Assembly (NCBI GenBank): GCA_030248135.1
Contig: JASANC010003007.1
Coordinates: forward strand, 1-64,000
Origin: Theristus sp. LFF4_11
Lineage: Eukaryota > Nematoda > Chromadorea > Monhysterida > Xyalidae
DNA: 64,000 bases
Direction of reading: 5' to 3'
This document shows, one piece after another, positions 40,662 to 54,101 of the stretch. The translations under genes were made by a program, and so were the position numbers. The notes under the pieces are model-generated. The model was not told the DNA's origin. It made no database searches and worked only from the letters and a program-made list of their open reading frames with translations. The first letter of the stretch is position 1; each line of letters starts with the position of its first letter.

Positions 40662-43600
40662 TCAAAAGTCGCTGTTGAGTCGCCGTCTCCGCCGGCGTGC
40701 CCAGTACATCGCGACAGCAGCGCCCACGACCACGAGCACGAACGACGTAAGCACAATCACCAAGATCACGACGATCATCACATTCTTGCCGGTGGAAGCA
40801 CTCGATGTCTAAAAAAATGATCGTTTGGAGAAGGCATAGCTGGGCGGATGATGAGGAGAGACTAACGATTATGCACATGTTAGAGAAAATCAGACGATGA
40901 TAGCACCGGTTGCACCTACGAGTGGGGGGGGGGCTAGTACTGAAGTGCTGCTACACGGGGTCGGAATCAAACTAATGGTGCAGCGTTATTCTACTGAACA
41001 AGGAGCTTCAGTTTCACCCATAAACCATGCCTTGAAACTCCCTATAGCGGCCGCTATAGCGCGCGAAATTCAAAAAAACCTCGATTTTTTGCCGTTTTTT
41101 TGCAATGTGTACCATGTTGCAACGCATTTTTCTACCCAAGCGGATATTTTTCAGGACCTGAAATAATGTGCGTTTTGAAGATCTTGCGGAGCTCTACCAA
41201 GATATTAGCTCCGTCAAATCGGATCGTGTCCCTTTTTCACCGTGAGCTACGCAAAACTACTTTTTTTGCATTTTCGCACTTTTTCCTTACTTTTATTTTG
41301 ATGCAATGACAAAACAGTTTCTGACCTTGATTTTTGTGTCAAACAGGGGTTTTCGAAGTCGCTGAATTTGAATTTGACCTTAGATTTTTGTCCCGGGCAA
41401 TTTTTTGCTAAAAAATTGGACAAAAACATTTTTTTGCGTTTTTCAGTGTTTTTTGTTTTAATGTTTTAATTTTATGCGTGGATTTTATTTAAAAAACTAT
41501 TTTCTGATACCTTTACAACCGTTGTACTTGAATCAGTTTTTATATTTTGCAACTGACCGCTTGCTCACCCAAAAAATGGATAAAATGTTGATTTTTTTGC
41601 TTTTTTCATATGTTTCCGTTTCACAGTAAAAAATTAATTCAGAAATAACTTTTAATTTTAGTTTTTAATTCTCCAGGAGGTTTTCAAGATCGCTGAATTC
41701 GAATCTAATTTTAGATTTTTGCCCCGGGCATTTTTTGCCCAAAAATTGGGCAAAAAACTTTTTTGCGTTTTCCAGTGGTTTCTTGTTTTAATTTCTAATT
41801 CTAAGTGTGGATTTTTATTTAAAAACTGTTTTCTAATAGCTTTACAACTTTTGTACTTGAATACGTTATTATATTTTGTAACGGACCACTTTCTCACCAA
41901 AAAATAGATAAAATATGGATTTTCTGCCGTTTTCAGACGTTTTCGTTTCATAGTAATAAATAAGTTTGAAAACAATTTTTAAAACCCCTTCCTAGGAGTT
42001 CCCAAATGCGCCGAATTTATATATGTACAAATTTTACAACTGACCCATTATTAACCCTCATAAATGGGTAAAAAAGCTACACTATGTAGACGTTTTTCTT
42101 TTTTATGTTTGAACCAGACTTGTTCAGAGACCGTCCGCAAACCGGTGGAACATTTTTGCCCCTAGCCGAAAATAGATTTTGCTCAAATTTGGTATGGACG
42201 TACCCTTAGGTCCAACTAAGAAAAAACCGGTCCGCTTTTGGAATGAGACCCTCGTGGTGTGGTGCTACAGGTCTCCAAAGTAGGGTATGTCGTCGAAAAA
42301 CGTCATTTTTGGCGTTTTGAGAAACAACGTCTTTTAACTCAACACAGAAACGTTATCAAACATTGATGCTAATATGAAAAGTGTAGTATTTTGCAAGGGC
42401 TTTCATGTGCTTATTTAGTTTTTTAAAAAACACAAACCCTAATTTTGGTACAAACAAAATGCGTAAAAAAATTGGTGTCCAAAAATTTCAAAAATTTCAG
42501 TTTTTAGCCTTTTATGCCCCAGCGTTCAGTTGGCCCCAAAATTTCTCTTCGCTATCTTTTTTGCAATAAAAAACTGGTCTAGAAAACATTTTAACAAGTT
42601 GCAAACCGTTTCCTCTTTTGAGGTTTTTTTTCGTTGCAAGGTTGGTTGAGAAATTTATGTTTTTGCTAGTATAAGCTTTTATTGCTATATTAAGTCTACT
42701 TAAAAACCGTTTTAACCATTGTGATTTGTACCAAATATATGTAATTTTGAACGCTCTTTCACGTGGTTTAATTTGTTTAAAAAAATAGTAAACTATATGT
42801 TTGGTGTAAACACAAAATTGCTTCAAATCCCAGACCTTTTGGTGTACCGTAAAGAAGTTCATGGGTTCTGCGTCACAACGCTTTAACTTATAGAGTTTTT
42901 CTTTACATCATCATTTTCTCCGTAAAAAACTGGTTTAGAAAACATTTCAACAAGATTCAAACCGCTTCCTCTTTTGAGTTTTTTTTGTTACATTGTTCGT
43001 TGAGAAATTTTTAATTTTGCTAGTATAAGCTTTTATTGCTTTATTAAGTCCACTTAAAAACCGTTTTGACCAATGTGATCTGTACCATATATATGTAATT
43101 TTGAACGCTCTTTCACGTGGTTTAGTTTGTTTTAAAAAATATCAAACTATATGTTTGGTGCAAACTCAAAATTGGTTTAAATGTCAGAGCTCTTGGTGTA
43201 CTACAAAGAAGTTTATGATTTCTGCAGTCACAACGCTTTAACTTATAGAGTTTTTTACACCACCATTTTTACCGTAAAAAACTGGTCTAGAAAACATTTT
43301 AACAATATGCAAACCGTTTTTTCTTTGGAAGTTTGTTTCGTTACAATGTTGGTTGAGAAATTTTTAATTTTGCCCGTATAAGCTTTTATTGCTTTATTAA
43401 GTCCACTTAAAAACCGTTTTGACCAATGTGATCTGTACCATATATATGTAATTTTGAACGCTCTTTCACGTGGTTTAGTTTGTTTTAAAAATGTTAAAGT
43501 ATATGTTCGGTGCAAACTCAAAATTGTTTCAAATCCCAGACCTTTTGGTGTACTATGAAGAAGTTCATGGTTTCTGCGTCACAACGTTTTAACTTATCGG

Positions 43601-46600
43601 GTTTTTCTTTACACCACCATTTTCACCGTACAAAACTGGTATAGAAACACTGTTTATAGTCAAAAATGAGACCTCCGCTGTTTGCATTGCTAATGAGAAA
43701 CTCTACTTCCCCCTTTTTGCCATCATAACCTTAAAAACTACCATAAAATGTGATCAAATAATATTTTCTAACATTGAATTGCGTTCCAAATACGGTCCAT
43801 TTAGAACGTTTTTTTACGTGGTTGAATAAGTTTAAAAAATATAAATCTTATGTTTGGTACAAACAAAAAATTCTTTCAAATCGCAGGTTTTGTTGTACGA
43901 TGAATTAGTTTATGGTCTCTGCAGTCACAACATGTACATTACCGTTTTTGTACAAAACTAGTCTAAAAACACTGTTGGTAGCCAAAAATGAAAATCGGTT
44001 GTATAAGTTATTTTGAAACTTAAATTGTATGTTCGGTGCAAACAAAAAAGTCTTAAAATGAATTCAAGATTTATCTGTGACGTCTCTAAACAAAGAGCAA
44101 TTGTTCCAGAGAAAGGAAATATTCGTTCTCAGTAACACTAGAAATAATGGTGTCAAAAACAAAGCGGTAATCTACATGTTGTGACTGCAGAGACCATAAA
44201 CTAATTCATCGTGCGACCTGCGATTTGAAAGAATTTTTTGTTTGTACCAAACATAAAATTTATATTTTTTAAACTTGATCAATTACGTAAAAAAACGTTT
44301 TAAATTGACCGTATTTGGCACGCAATTCAATGTTAGAAAATATTATTTGATCACATTTTATGGTAGTTTTTAGGTTATGATGGCCATAAAGGGGGGAAGT
44401 AGAGTTTTCTCATTAGCAATGCAAACAGCGGATGTCTCATTTTTGACTATAAACAGTGTTTCTATACCAGTTTTGTACGGCGAAAATGGTGGTGTAAAGA
44501 AAAACCCGATAAGTTAAAACGTTGTGACGCAGAAACCATGAATTCTTCATAGTTCACCAAAAGGTCTGGGATTTGAAGCAATTTTGAGTTTGCACCAAAC
44601 ATATAGCTTAATATTTTTTAAACAAACTAAACCACGTGAATGAGCGTTCAAAATTACATATATTTGGTACAGATCACATTGGTCAAAACGGTTTTTAAGT
44701 AGACTTAATAAAGCAATAAAAGCTTATACTGGCAAAATAAAAAATTTCTCAACCAACATTGTAACGAAACAAACCTTCAAACAAAAAACGATTTGCTTAT
44801 TGTTAAAACGTTTTCTAGACCAGTTTTTTACGGTAAAAATGATGGTGTAAAGAAAAACTTTATAAGTTAAAGCGTTGTGACTGCAGAAATCATAAACTTC
44901 TTCGTAGTACACCAAGAGCTCTGACATTTGAAGCAATTTTGAGTTTGCACCAAACATATAGTTTGATATTTTTTAAAACAAACTAAACCACGTGAAAGAG
45001 CGTTCAAAATTACATATATATGGTACAGCTCACATTGCTCAAAGCGGTTTTTAAGTGGACTTAATAAAGCAATAAAAGCTTATACTAGCAAAATTAAAAA
45101 TTTCTCAACCAACAATGTAACGAAAAAAACCTTAAAAGAGGGAGCGGTTTGAATCTTGTTGAAATGTTTTCTAAACCAGTTTTTTAAGGAGAAAATGATG
45201 GTGTAAAGAAAAACTATATAAGTTAAAGCGTTGTGACTGCAGAACCCATGAACTTCTTTACGGTACACCAAAAGGTCTGGGATTTGAAGCAATTTTTTGT
45301 TTGCACCGAACATATAGTTTAGTATTTTTTAAAACAAGTTAAACCACGTGAAAGAGCGTTCACAATTACATATATTTGGTACAAATCACAATGGTTAAAA
45401 CGTTTGTTAAGTAGACTTAATAAAGCATAAAAAGCTTATACTAGCAAAAAAAATAAATTTCTCAACCAACCTTGCAACGAAAAAAAACCTCAAAAGAGGA
45501 AACGGTTTGCAACTTGTTAAAATGTTTTCTAGACCAGTTTTTTATTGCAAAAAAGACAGCGAAGAGAAATTTTGGGGCCAACTGAACGCTGGGGCATAAA
45601 AGGTTAAAAACTGAAATTTTTGAAATTTTTGGACACCAATTTTTTTACACATTTTGTTTGTACCAAAATTAGGGTTTGTGTTTTTTGAAAAACTAAATAC
45701 AGCACATGAAAGCCCTTGCAAAATACTACATTTTTCATATTGTCATCAATGTTTGATAACGCTTCTGTGTTGCGTTAAAAGACGTTGTTTGTCAAAACGC
45801 CAAAAATGACGTTTTTCGACGACATACCCTAGTTTGGAGACCTGTAGCACCACACCACAAGGGTCTCATTCCAAAAGCGGGCCGGTTTTTTCTTAGTTGG
45901 ACCTAACCTTATTTCAGGTCTTTTTGCCTTTTGTGAGAAACAAGCTTGCAAAGGTTAAAAGGTTCTGTATTTTAGTTAGTTAGTGTATTTAATTTTCATT
46001 AATCTTCTATTTTCTAAAGCTCTCAAGTTTTTTCTCAAGACTGACAGACTGACATGTACCCATACCGAATATACATTTACCTTATGTTTTGTTCCACTTT
46101 TTACCCTTTTGGATTAAAACACTAATCTCGGTGCATCATAGAAGACTTGAATTCATCAATCTCAAGCATCAAAGAAACGCAAAACCATTCAAATGTGCGT
46201 TTCAAACAAAAAGCTGAAAGTGACAGTTTTTACCCAATTGGGTAAAATTGGGTTTAAATAAAAGTAAGTTTTAAAAAACCAAAAACAAATTCAACTTCAG
46301 CGGCGTAAAAAATTCTCGAGGACAAATTAACATCAATTTACAAGTCTGGTTCAAACACAAAAAAACGTCTACAGAAAGACTACAGTGTAGATTTTTACCC
46401 ATTTATAATAATTTATAATTATAACAGTGTAGATTAATAATGGGTCAGTTGTAAAATTTGCCTACAGATATGGATTCGGCGCATTTGGGAACTTCTAGGA
46501 AGGGGTTTTAAAAATTGTTTTCAAACTTATTTATCACTATAAAACGAAAACGTCAGAAAACGGCAAAAAATCCATATTTTACCAATTTTTGGGTGAGAAA

Positions 46601-49600
46601 GTGGTCCGTTACAAAATATAATAATGTATTCAAGTACAGCAGTAGTGAAGCTATTAGAAAACAGTTTTTAAATTAAAATCCACACTTAAAATTAGAAATT
46701 AAAACAAAAAACCTCTGGAAAACGCGAAGAAAGTGTTTTTTCCCGTATTTTAAGCAAAAAAATGCCCGGGGCAAAAATCTAAAATCACATTCAAATTGAG
46801 AAATCTTGAAAACTTTCTGGAGAATTAAAAATTAAAATTAAAAATTGTTTTTGAACTGATTTTTTTCACTGTGAAACGAAATATATGAAAAAGCAAAAAT
46901 TATCAACATTAATTTACCCATTTTTTGGGTGAGCAAGCGGTCAGTTGCAAAATATAAAAACTGATTCAAGTACAACGGTTGTAAAGGTATCAGAAAATAG
47001 TTTTTTAAATAAAATCCACGCATAAAATTAAAACATTAAAACAAAAAACACTGAAAAACGCAAAAAATGTTTTTGTCCAATTTTTGAGCAAAAAATTGCC
47101 CGGGACAAAAATCTACAGTCAAATTCAAATTCAGCGACCTCGAAAACCTCTGTTTGACACAAAAATCAAGGTCAGAAACTGTTTTGTCATTGCATCAAAA
47201 TAAAAGTAAGGAAAAAATGCGAAAATGCAAAAAAAGTAGTTTTGCGTAGCTCACGGTGAAAAATAGCGACAATTTGACGGAGCTAATATCATGGTAGAGC
47301 TCCGCAAGATCTTCAAAACGCACATTATTTCAGGCCCTGAAAAACATCCGCTTGGGTAGAAAAATGCGTTGCAACATGGTACACTGCAAAAAACGGCAAA
47401 AATCGAGGTTTTTTTTAACTTCGCGCGCTATAGCGGCCGCTATAGGGGGTTTCAAGGCATGGTTTATGGGTGAAACTGAAGCTCCTTGTTGAGTAGAATA
47501 ACGCTGCACCATTAGTTTGATTCCGACCCCGTGTAGCAGCACTTCAGTACTAGGCCCCCCACTCGTAGGTGCAACCGGTGTTAATTTTGTAAGAAAATTA
47601 CTAAAACACGCTGAGACGAAGTCTAGTTTTTGAGGGTTTCAACATTCGACGGCAGACCAAGTTGAAATATGGCTGATGGCACAGAGAAAACTTCGCGCAT
47701 GAATATTTGATATGGCATCAACCGTGACTGCATATGCGTGTCAAAAATCGTTACAATTAACTTGTCATTAGGCTCGTTACGATACGACATTATGACAGTA
47801 TAAAATTTTTTACTGGAATTTTTTGCTGTTTTTTAGATAATGCCGATGTGGTTTCCGCGTTTGTTGTAGAAGTGGCCATTGCAGCGGTGGATGTTGTAAA
47901 AGTTACGGAGATTGTGGCGGTTGCTGCGGTGGTTGTCTTGGTCATGGTGGTTGTGATGGTTTTGGTGATTGTGTTGCTTGCAGTGTTCATGGTAGTCACG
48001 GTGGTTATAGCGGTTGTGGTTGTGGTTGTGGTTGTGGTTGTGTTTGTGTTTGTGGAAGCTGAACATCATTAAAACTAAATTAAACAAAACGTTGTTCCGT
48101 ACGTTTCAAACGTTGAATAAAAACTACCATCGGAATGTGTCTTCACCTATTGTCGTTTTGCGAATCGACAGCCTGATCTCGCAAAGTGCTCGTTTCACTT
48201 CAGTGCAGTTCTCCATGGTTAATGCGTGCGGTGCGGATTTATTAGGATCATCGGGGTCACGGAAGTGAAAACGGCCACAATTTTTCCCGGACTCCGGCGT
48301 GAAATTAGGGAATTCAAACTTGGCGGGTATTGTAGCGTTGCTAGTGCCATTGTTTGACCAGTCGATCCAGACGAAACTCTCATTCCCGATATGGTAAATG
48401 CCAATATGAACACTCTTTGGTTAAAAAAGAAACAACGTTGGTTCATGATAATATAACAAGTATCTTGTAGTTTTTTGTTATGAAAACAGAAAATAAAAAA
48501 TGACGGATGACCGGGCCAGAGAGAACTTGACGGAGAAATAGCCAGTTCTGAAGCTATGGCTTAGACCGGAAGCTTTGATCAGACTGTGCTTGAATTCGTT
48601 TTCCCTGCGTTCTGGGTGCTTTTCGCATATTAGGCTAATACCGTAACTCACAGCATCGTGTGGCGCCGTTTCTATCAATGCTTTGTTCACACCAACGGGC
48701 AACCAAGACAAGTGTCCTCTGCTGTTATTTGCCTGCAGTTGTTCGCACTGAAAAAGGATCCAGCGCAATAACAAAAAAACACTTTCAATACAAAATCTAA
48801 ACAAAAAAAACAAAAAAAACATAGGCTCACTAACAATCAGTTTGGATGTTTCCCAGTCGTAGTTTTCATTGGTTAGGTAGAAGCAGTAGACTTTGTCGTT
48901 TATGACTTTCTCAAGTAAAAACTGCATTGGCGGTGTTGGCGCGGTAAGAACGCAATCTAAACAATAATGAGCGGCAATAAATTCGAGGCAAAATAAAGAT
49001 GATAGAAAGCACAAAACGAATTAAATAAAAGACCAAATGGTTTCTGGAAACCACCATTCAAGTAATGTTTTGTGTGCCTTCCAAAGATGTTGAGATTTTT
49101 AAGGGCACACACGATCTCAAACCATGAATTTACTTAGTTTTCTTTCTGGACCTTTTCCACTCAAAAATGCGGTGGGGTGCTTGGAAACTGAGGAACAATA
49201 ATAACGCTCAGAAAAATATCCACGGACATGATGCAACACACAAGGACACATCTGAGTGTCCCAACAAGTTCAAGGAACGAGAGTCTTATATGCTCACCAA
49301 CAGGTTGATGGCGCAGTTCCATAACGTGCGCAACTCCTCTTGACAACCTCACCACCGCATCATCACCAACTGCGCGTTTCTCCAATGAGTCGCTTGCGAG
49401 TACTGTGAAATTGGTGTTTTTTTTGGAATGTCAGGTTTTGATAGAGTTATTATTTTTGCCGTAAAGTCTTGCATAATACATAAGACTTCTCCCGTTTATG
49501 AGACCTCCCCTAAAAAACGAGCAGAATGTCACTGGGAGAACGAAATTTTTTGATTTGATCAAAGTCCTACATCCCGTTTATAAGGTCGAACTTCTTTATA

Positions 49601-50100
49601 CCCCTAAGCTCTTTTTTGTTTTGCTGAAGTGCGTTGAAACCCAAACAGGTCTGACAGCCGAAAAAGGGGCTGAAAACGCGTAAAAACGTTATTTTGAAAG
49701 TCAGAGCGACGTCGTTGGAGCAGATCGATCTAGAAGGGACGTCGTCGTTGCGTTTAATACACATGGCTATGATGCCACAGAAAAATTAGAATAAACTGAG
49801 GACAATTATTTGAGCAGCAAATCATAACTCATGTGCACTGGGAAAAGTTGACAAATTCGCAATTGAAACGATAAAGCGGAAAGCTGAACATTGAACCCTG
49901 TTAAGTTCTGAAGAGAAAAAGTTTTTACTGAAAAAAACGACAAACTTTTCAATCGTTTCCTAATCTTTGTTTCACAAAACTTCCTCCCGCTTATAGGGAA
50001 AACCAAACAAAAACAGCCAACTTTTTTGCACGTGATCTTCAGTTGGACGCAGAGGCAAAAGCGAAACCAGGATGAGCACAGTAGAAAAACAGAAGGGCAT
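40662..50100 (-). CDS. Gene H: complete CTLD receptor split by a 6.7-kb palindrome
   Basis: Exons (minus): 50100-50022 signal peptide (MPFCFSTVLILVSLLPLRP), 49402-49298 N-terminal exon (SLEKRAVGDDAVVRLSRG), 48956-48835 CTLD a, 48747-48652 CTLD b, 48414-48147 CTLD c, 48058-47814 stalk, 40808-40662 membrane exon. Phases 1,1,0,0,1,0; total 353 residues in frame. Landmarks are CVLTAPTPP, YCFYLTNENYDWETSKLI, CEQLQANNSRGHLSWLPV, VHIGIYH, WIDWSNNGTSNATIP, NCGRF, MENCTEVKRALCEI. The helix is MIVVILVIVLTSFVLVVVG with a YWARRRRRLNSDF tail. CTLD c uses an AAAG acceptor. The last intron contains the palindrome 40904-47580; without it the intron would be about 330 bases. Direct duplicate of gene F. Confidence 0.88.
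40904..47580. mobile_element. Giant foldback (palindromic) element, 6.7 kb
   Basis: CACCGGTTGCACCTACGAGT at 40904 is mirrored by ACTCGTAGGTGCAACCGGTG ending at 47580. The arms run about 3 kb each (to about 43955 and from about 44170), and only about 200 bases at the centre are unpaired. Each arm holds three ~355-base tandem units (sharing GTAATTTTGAACGCTCTTTC; near 42729, 43085, 43437) and repeats around CCGGGCA..TTTTTTGCC. Only short, overlapping AT-rich ORFs occur and no transposase is recognisable. The empty-site paralogue (about 25176-25182) shows it is an insertion. Confidence 0.9.
42540..43640. repeat. ~355-bp tandem units in the left palindrome arm
   Basis: Three units, each with ATATATGTAATTTTGAACGC, AAGCTTTTATTGCT and TGGTGTACTA/CGTAAAGAAGTT blocks. 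Mirror units lie at about 44560-45620 in the right arm. Confidence 0.85.
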
Positions 50101-50465
50101 CTTGGGGAAATCTGGATTCGCTCAAAAAAACAAAGTGAACGGGATGATGATGACAGCGATGGACGAAATTTTTGTACGTTTTCCTGACCTTAGTTGAATG
50201 GAAATGTTTCGATCGAGACCACAACAATGTGAATATTTTTCTGCTGCTGCTTGGTTTTACCTGTCATTGGGGCTGCATTAGTTATTTCTGAATCTGTCAA
50301 CCAATCAGCACAGTACTTGTGTCAACGTGAAATGCACTGTCTTCATTAACAGCGAAAAAATGCAACTTAGTCACCCAACAACAACTTTTATGCGCCGTCG
50401 ATATTTTCGGTACGCCACGTCGCGGCACATTAGTCTCTTCATTCACAGAGCAAAAAAAAACAGAA

Positions 50466-50620
50466 TCACAACATTTGATAATATCGTATCGTCATTTTTT
50501 TGAAAATGTTCGGTTCTCTGACATGTTCTTCTTGAAGGTCTTTCATTTTCTTTCTCCAAAGGAAGGGGTCACTTCCTCTGATGAACGCGGTGGCGGCAGC
50601 GGAAGGGCGGAACCAAAAAT
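50466..50620 (-). pseudogene. Possible relic of a receptor basic-tail exon
   Basis: The frame reads RKKMKDLQEEHVREPNIFKK, resembling the RKYLRQEHVRKQ tail of the E and G exons. The preceding part lacks an intact hydrophobic helix. Similarity is short and could be chance. Confidence 0.25.
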
Positions 50621-51289
50621 GTCGTGAACAAACAACCATTGTGTTGGTGTGTTCATACTGTGGACACCACAATTCAAGTTTCAAATCAAACGAAATGCAG
50701 TCAGCTCAGCCAGGTTGACGTGTTCGAATGGAACGTGAGTTGGTTGCATGCTCACGTTTCGCTCATCACTATTGTACTGTGTGGTGTACCAACCTATTCA
50801 CTCAACCTGCTACTTAATGATTAAAAATTTAGTTCAAATGATTTCTTTAATTTGTACCCACGCCCTTTAGTTCCAAAAACTCGAAGACGGCACAAACTCC
50901 GGTGGTTTGGCGTTGGGGCAAACGGAGCCTGATGAATAGTCCCCTGGACTCCAATTCAGTCATCACGAAAATAGGGACAGCCTCTGAGCTCCGTCCATAC
51001 TCGCAGGCACCAGTGATCGATCTTGGCGACCAAAAGTTTGGAAGCCCCCATGCGCGTGTGTGTGTGTTGTGGTATATGCGTTCTTTTATTCTGCGTCTGT
51101 CCTAACACATGAAAGCTTTGTTTTTTATGAACAACAATACACATGACACACTGTACAGTGCATACAAAACAATACACACTGTACAGAACACATGCATGCC
51201 CCACCCACCCCACCCCACTGTGACGTTCCTGCCTTGTCCTTCAGATAGAAACAACAGGGAGAGAAAGTTTTTTCTCCCAATTCATAAAA

Positions 51290-53240
51290 AAACCTATAGT
51301 ATTCGGCCTCTGCGACATGACCCAGTGTGGACATGGTGCACGTTTCTCAAGGCCGTGGGCTGTGCGTGTCGCGTGTGTACAGTTTGACTAGGTAGCGTGT
51401 AACTGTAGTGTAATGATATGGGCAATTATTTACAATGTTTGTATGTTTGTTGTAATAACGATGTTCATAATGCGAGATTTAAAGTGATTCTATGTTTATG
51501 TTTAGTTATGAATATTGTAATTAGTGCGCGCTAACAACGATTTCCCCCACCGTTCGTCTGTTTAAGACTTTTTATGAATACATTTCTCTCGCCTATTAAC
51601 GGCAAAGTTTGTTTAAGAAATTGCAAAAAGTGGCCTCAGAAATTTATGTGTGTACTTTTGCTCCATTTCTTTTCAGTCTCGAATTTCGAATAAAATAAAA
51701 TAAAATAAAATGGCGACTACGATTATTATTGTTTTTGCGGCCGACAACCCGCCCCCGCACAGAGGTCGCGGTCGCGGGCGATGTCGAGGATCGTACGTCA
51801 TCCAGCCAATTGGCCAGCAACCAGCGCTCATGCCGGTACACGCCCCGCAGCAGGTGGGCGTACAGACAGCAAGCACGGCAAGCCGAGCCCGACGGTGCAC
51901 CCGAGTCGGCAGGTAAATCGCACTTTTCAGGAGTTGAGTTCACAGGAACGGAGAAAGAGGTTGCTCGAATGGTGAAAGAAAAGTAGGAGGAAATGATCAA
52001 GGTGCAAAGCCATATAAACAAAGAGCAACAGCAACAAATTACACAGTTATCACAAAGATTAAATGAAATAAACTCGGCACATAAAGCAAGCACGCAACAA
52101 AAGGGCATGCCGTTTGTTCCAGCAGTTTCGTCCGCCTCGTTGACGCAGTCCTTGGTCGGCGCTGTCTTTCCGCCTGCAGTCAAGTCAACAGATACTTCCG
52201 CTCCCAAATCGTATTTCAGAACAGTTAGACTCGAAGCCAAGCAATCGAAAAAGAAGAAGTTGAAGAAGAAATTTTATTTTTCATCTAATGGGATAGGCGG
52301 CACAAGGAGGTCGCGGGTTTCATCGCGAATGAGCCATTTCGTCATGGCGAGGCTCCATTGAACGAGATTGGCTATTGGAAAAAAGATGGTACCGTGTGCC
52401 TGAAAACGCTGTCCAATCGATGCTGGAGAACACGGACCAACTAGATCACGACATCATGGAAATGCCGAGCGGTCCACCAAAGAAGTTGCATCCGGCTCCT
52501 GGAGAGCTGTATTTCGCCACTGTGGCGGGCGATGTTGTCAAAAGTCTCCCCGCCGGAGCATCCTGCCGATAACCGATGGGGTTATCAGCAAAGGTAACCA
52601 CAGCTTCTCCGTGCCGACGGCGGCTATCAATCTAGCCCAAGACTCGGAATGTCGATTCCGCCATTTTCGGTTGACTCCGTTGAACGTCACCCCAACTGCG
52701 TTGTAAGTGTTGAGCGCTGTACCCGGAATGCGACGGCACGAGCCTCAAGGGATGTGCTCGCTGTTTTTCGAAGACATTGTCAACATAAAAAACCTGTAGT
52801 ATTAGGAGGGAGCGGCCTCCTGCGACATGACCCAGTGTAGACATGGTGTACGGTTTTCAACGCCGTGGGCTGTGCGTGTCGCGTGTGTACAGTTTGACTA
52901 GGATAACGATGTTCATAATGCGAGATTTAAAGTGATTCTATGCTTATGTTTAGTTATAAATATTGTAATTAGTGCGCGCTAACAACGATTTCCCCCACCG
53001 TTCGTCTGTTTAAGACTTTTTATGTATACATTTTTCTTGCCGATTAACGGCAAAGTTTGTTTAAGAAACTGCAAAAAGTGGCCTCGGAAGTTTTTGTTTG
53101 CGCAGAAAACTGGTTATAGTGTGTAAAAGATACGGCGCTCATGGGTATAAACAGGCTGATTTTATGTGTATTTTTGCTCCTTTTCTTTTCATTCTCGAAT
53201 TTCGAATAAAATAAAAATGAAATAAAATGGCAACTACGAC
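51290..53240 (+). mobile_element. Decayed LTR-retrotransposon-like element
   Basis: Direct repeats of about 430 bases (about 51290-51716 and 52791-53226) share GACATGACCCAGTGT, GTTTGACTAGG, AATGCGAGATTTAAAGTGAT and a tail of AATAAA units. Right after each repeat comes TGGCGACTACGA (TGGCAACTACGA after the second), which has the form of a tRNA primer-binding site. Between the repeats lies a gag-like but stop-broken frame. No pol domains are visible, so it is a deleted, inactive copy. That a primer-site-like sequence follows both repeats suggests a tandem or rearranged copy. Confidence 0.55.
51729..52361 (+). pseudogene. Gag-like or unknown ORF with an internal stop
   Basis: One frame runs through 51729-52361 with a single TAG at 51984-51986: ...EVARMVKEK stop EEMIKVQSHINKEQQQQITQ... 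The part after the stop is predicted coiled coil (LSQRLNEINSAHK), then a Lys-rich end (KQSKKKKLKKK). Placement between long direct repeats suggests a structural gene of a retroelement. I see no zinc knuckle. Confidence 0.4.
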
Positions 53241-53587
53241 GATTGTTGTTTTTGCCCGGCCCTAAGCCGAAGCGTACTGATTCGTTTTGAAAAATATTGT
53301 GGAAAAGGGTCGTTAAAAAAAATTTCGTTTGGTTGTTTATCTTTTGGGTGGTTTGCTTTTCGGCAGGATCGATTCACCGTATTAATAAAAACTACAGATA
53401 ACTTAGATCCTATCCTTAGGTGTAGCTCCCCCGCACACGCACTCAGCCCAGGAGTTTTGAAATTGAATTCTATAGTTAGGAGCACTACACCACGCTTTGC
53501 GTACTGATTGCTTCTGAAATAAAATGAAAGTGACACAGGGAAAAGGTCCATCGGTATGGAACAATATGTAGCAGCGATGTACCCAGT

Positions 53588-53797
53588 GTGCCACATTTCT
53601 GCCCCATACGGGTGGTATTCGTATGGATAAATGTCATCCCCACAAATCATTGCCGCTCCGGTATTACACCCAAATGGAACTGGAATGTAACCGTGATGGA
53701 GGATTGGCCTACATGTTTAAACGACTGGTGCAAGACATCTGCGTTAAAAGACATTTACCTAGAAACTAACCTCGTGGAGGAGCAATGTAATAATTAG
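53588..53797 (+). other. Cys/Trp-rich ORF of unknown origin
   Basis: 69 codons including GITPKWNWNVTVMEDWPTCL and DWCKTSALKDIYLETN. The Cys/Trp spacing is protein-like and faintly recalls the end of a sushi (CCP) module. There are no clear splice sites and the opposite strand is also open. Too weak to call a gene. Confidence 0.2.
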
Positions 53798-54101
53798 TTA
53801 ACTGTAATTCAACAACAATGTGGGAGTTGGGGTTTTGCCAGAAAAGCGGTCTCCATTACTGTGCATTAATGCGCACCTTATGTGCGATCGAACTGCCTTT
53901 TGGTTTAAAGGCAAAAAACGTTTTTTACCACTGAACTACGGATGCGACTAACGAAGTTGCACAGATGCACTCCAATCAAAATGACAGTCGATGACGATGT
54001 TCTTCTCTGATTTCAGAACAAACTTTCGCATCAGTGTGTTTTTGGAAAAGCGTCGATACAGACTAATGTATTTTTTTGTCACCGAATCACAGCGCCGCAG
54101 T

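Noticed and set aside
41658..45313. Repeated 60-116-codon ORFs in the palindrome (e.g. KPRERAFKITYIWY)
   Set aside because: They recur because the tandem units and arms repeat. Several frames and both strands are open and no start, splice or domain signal supports coding.
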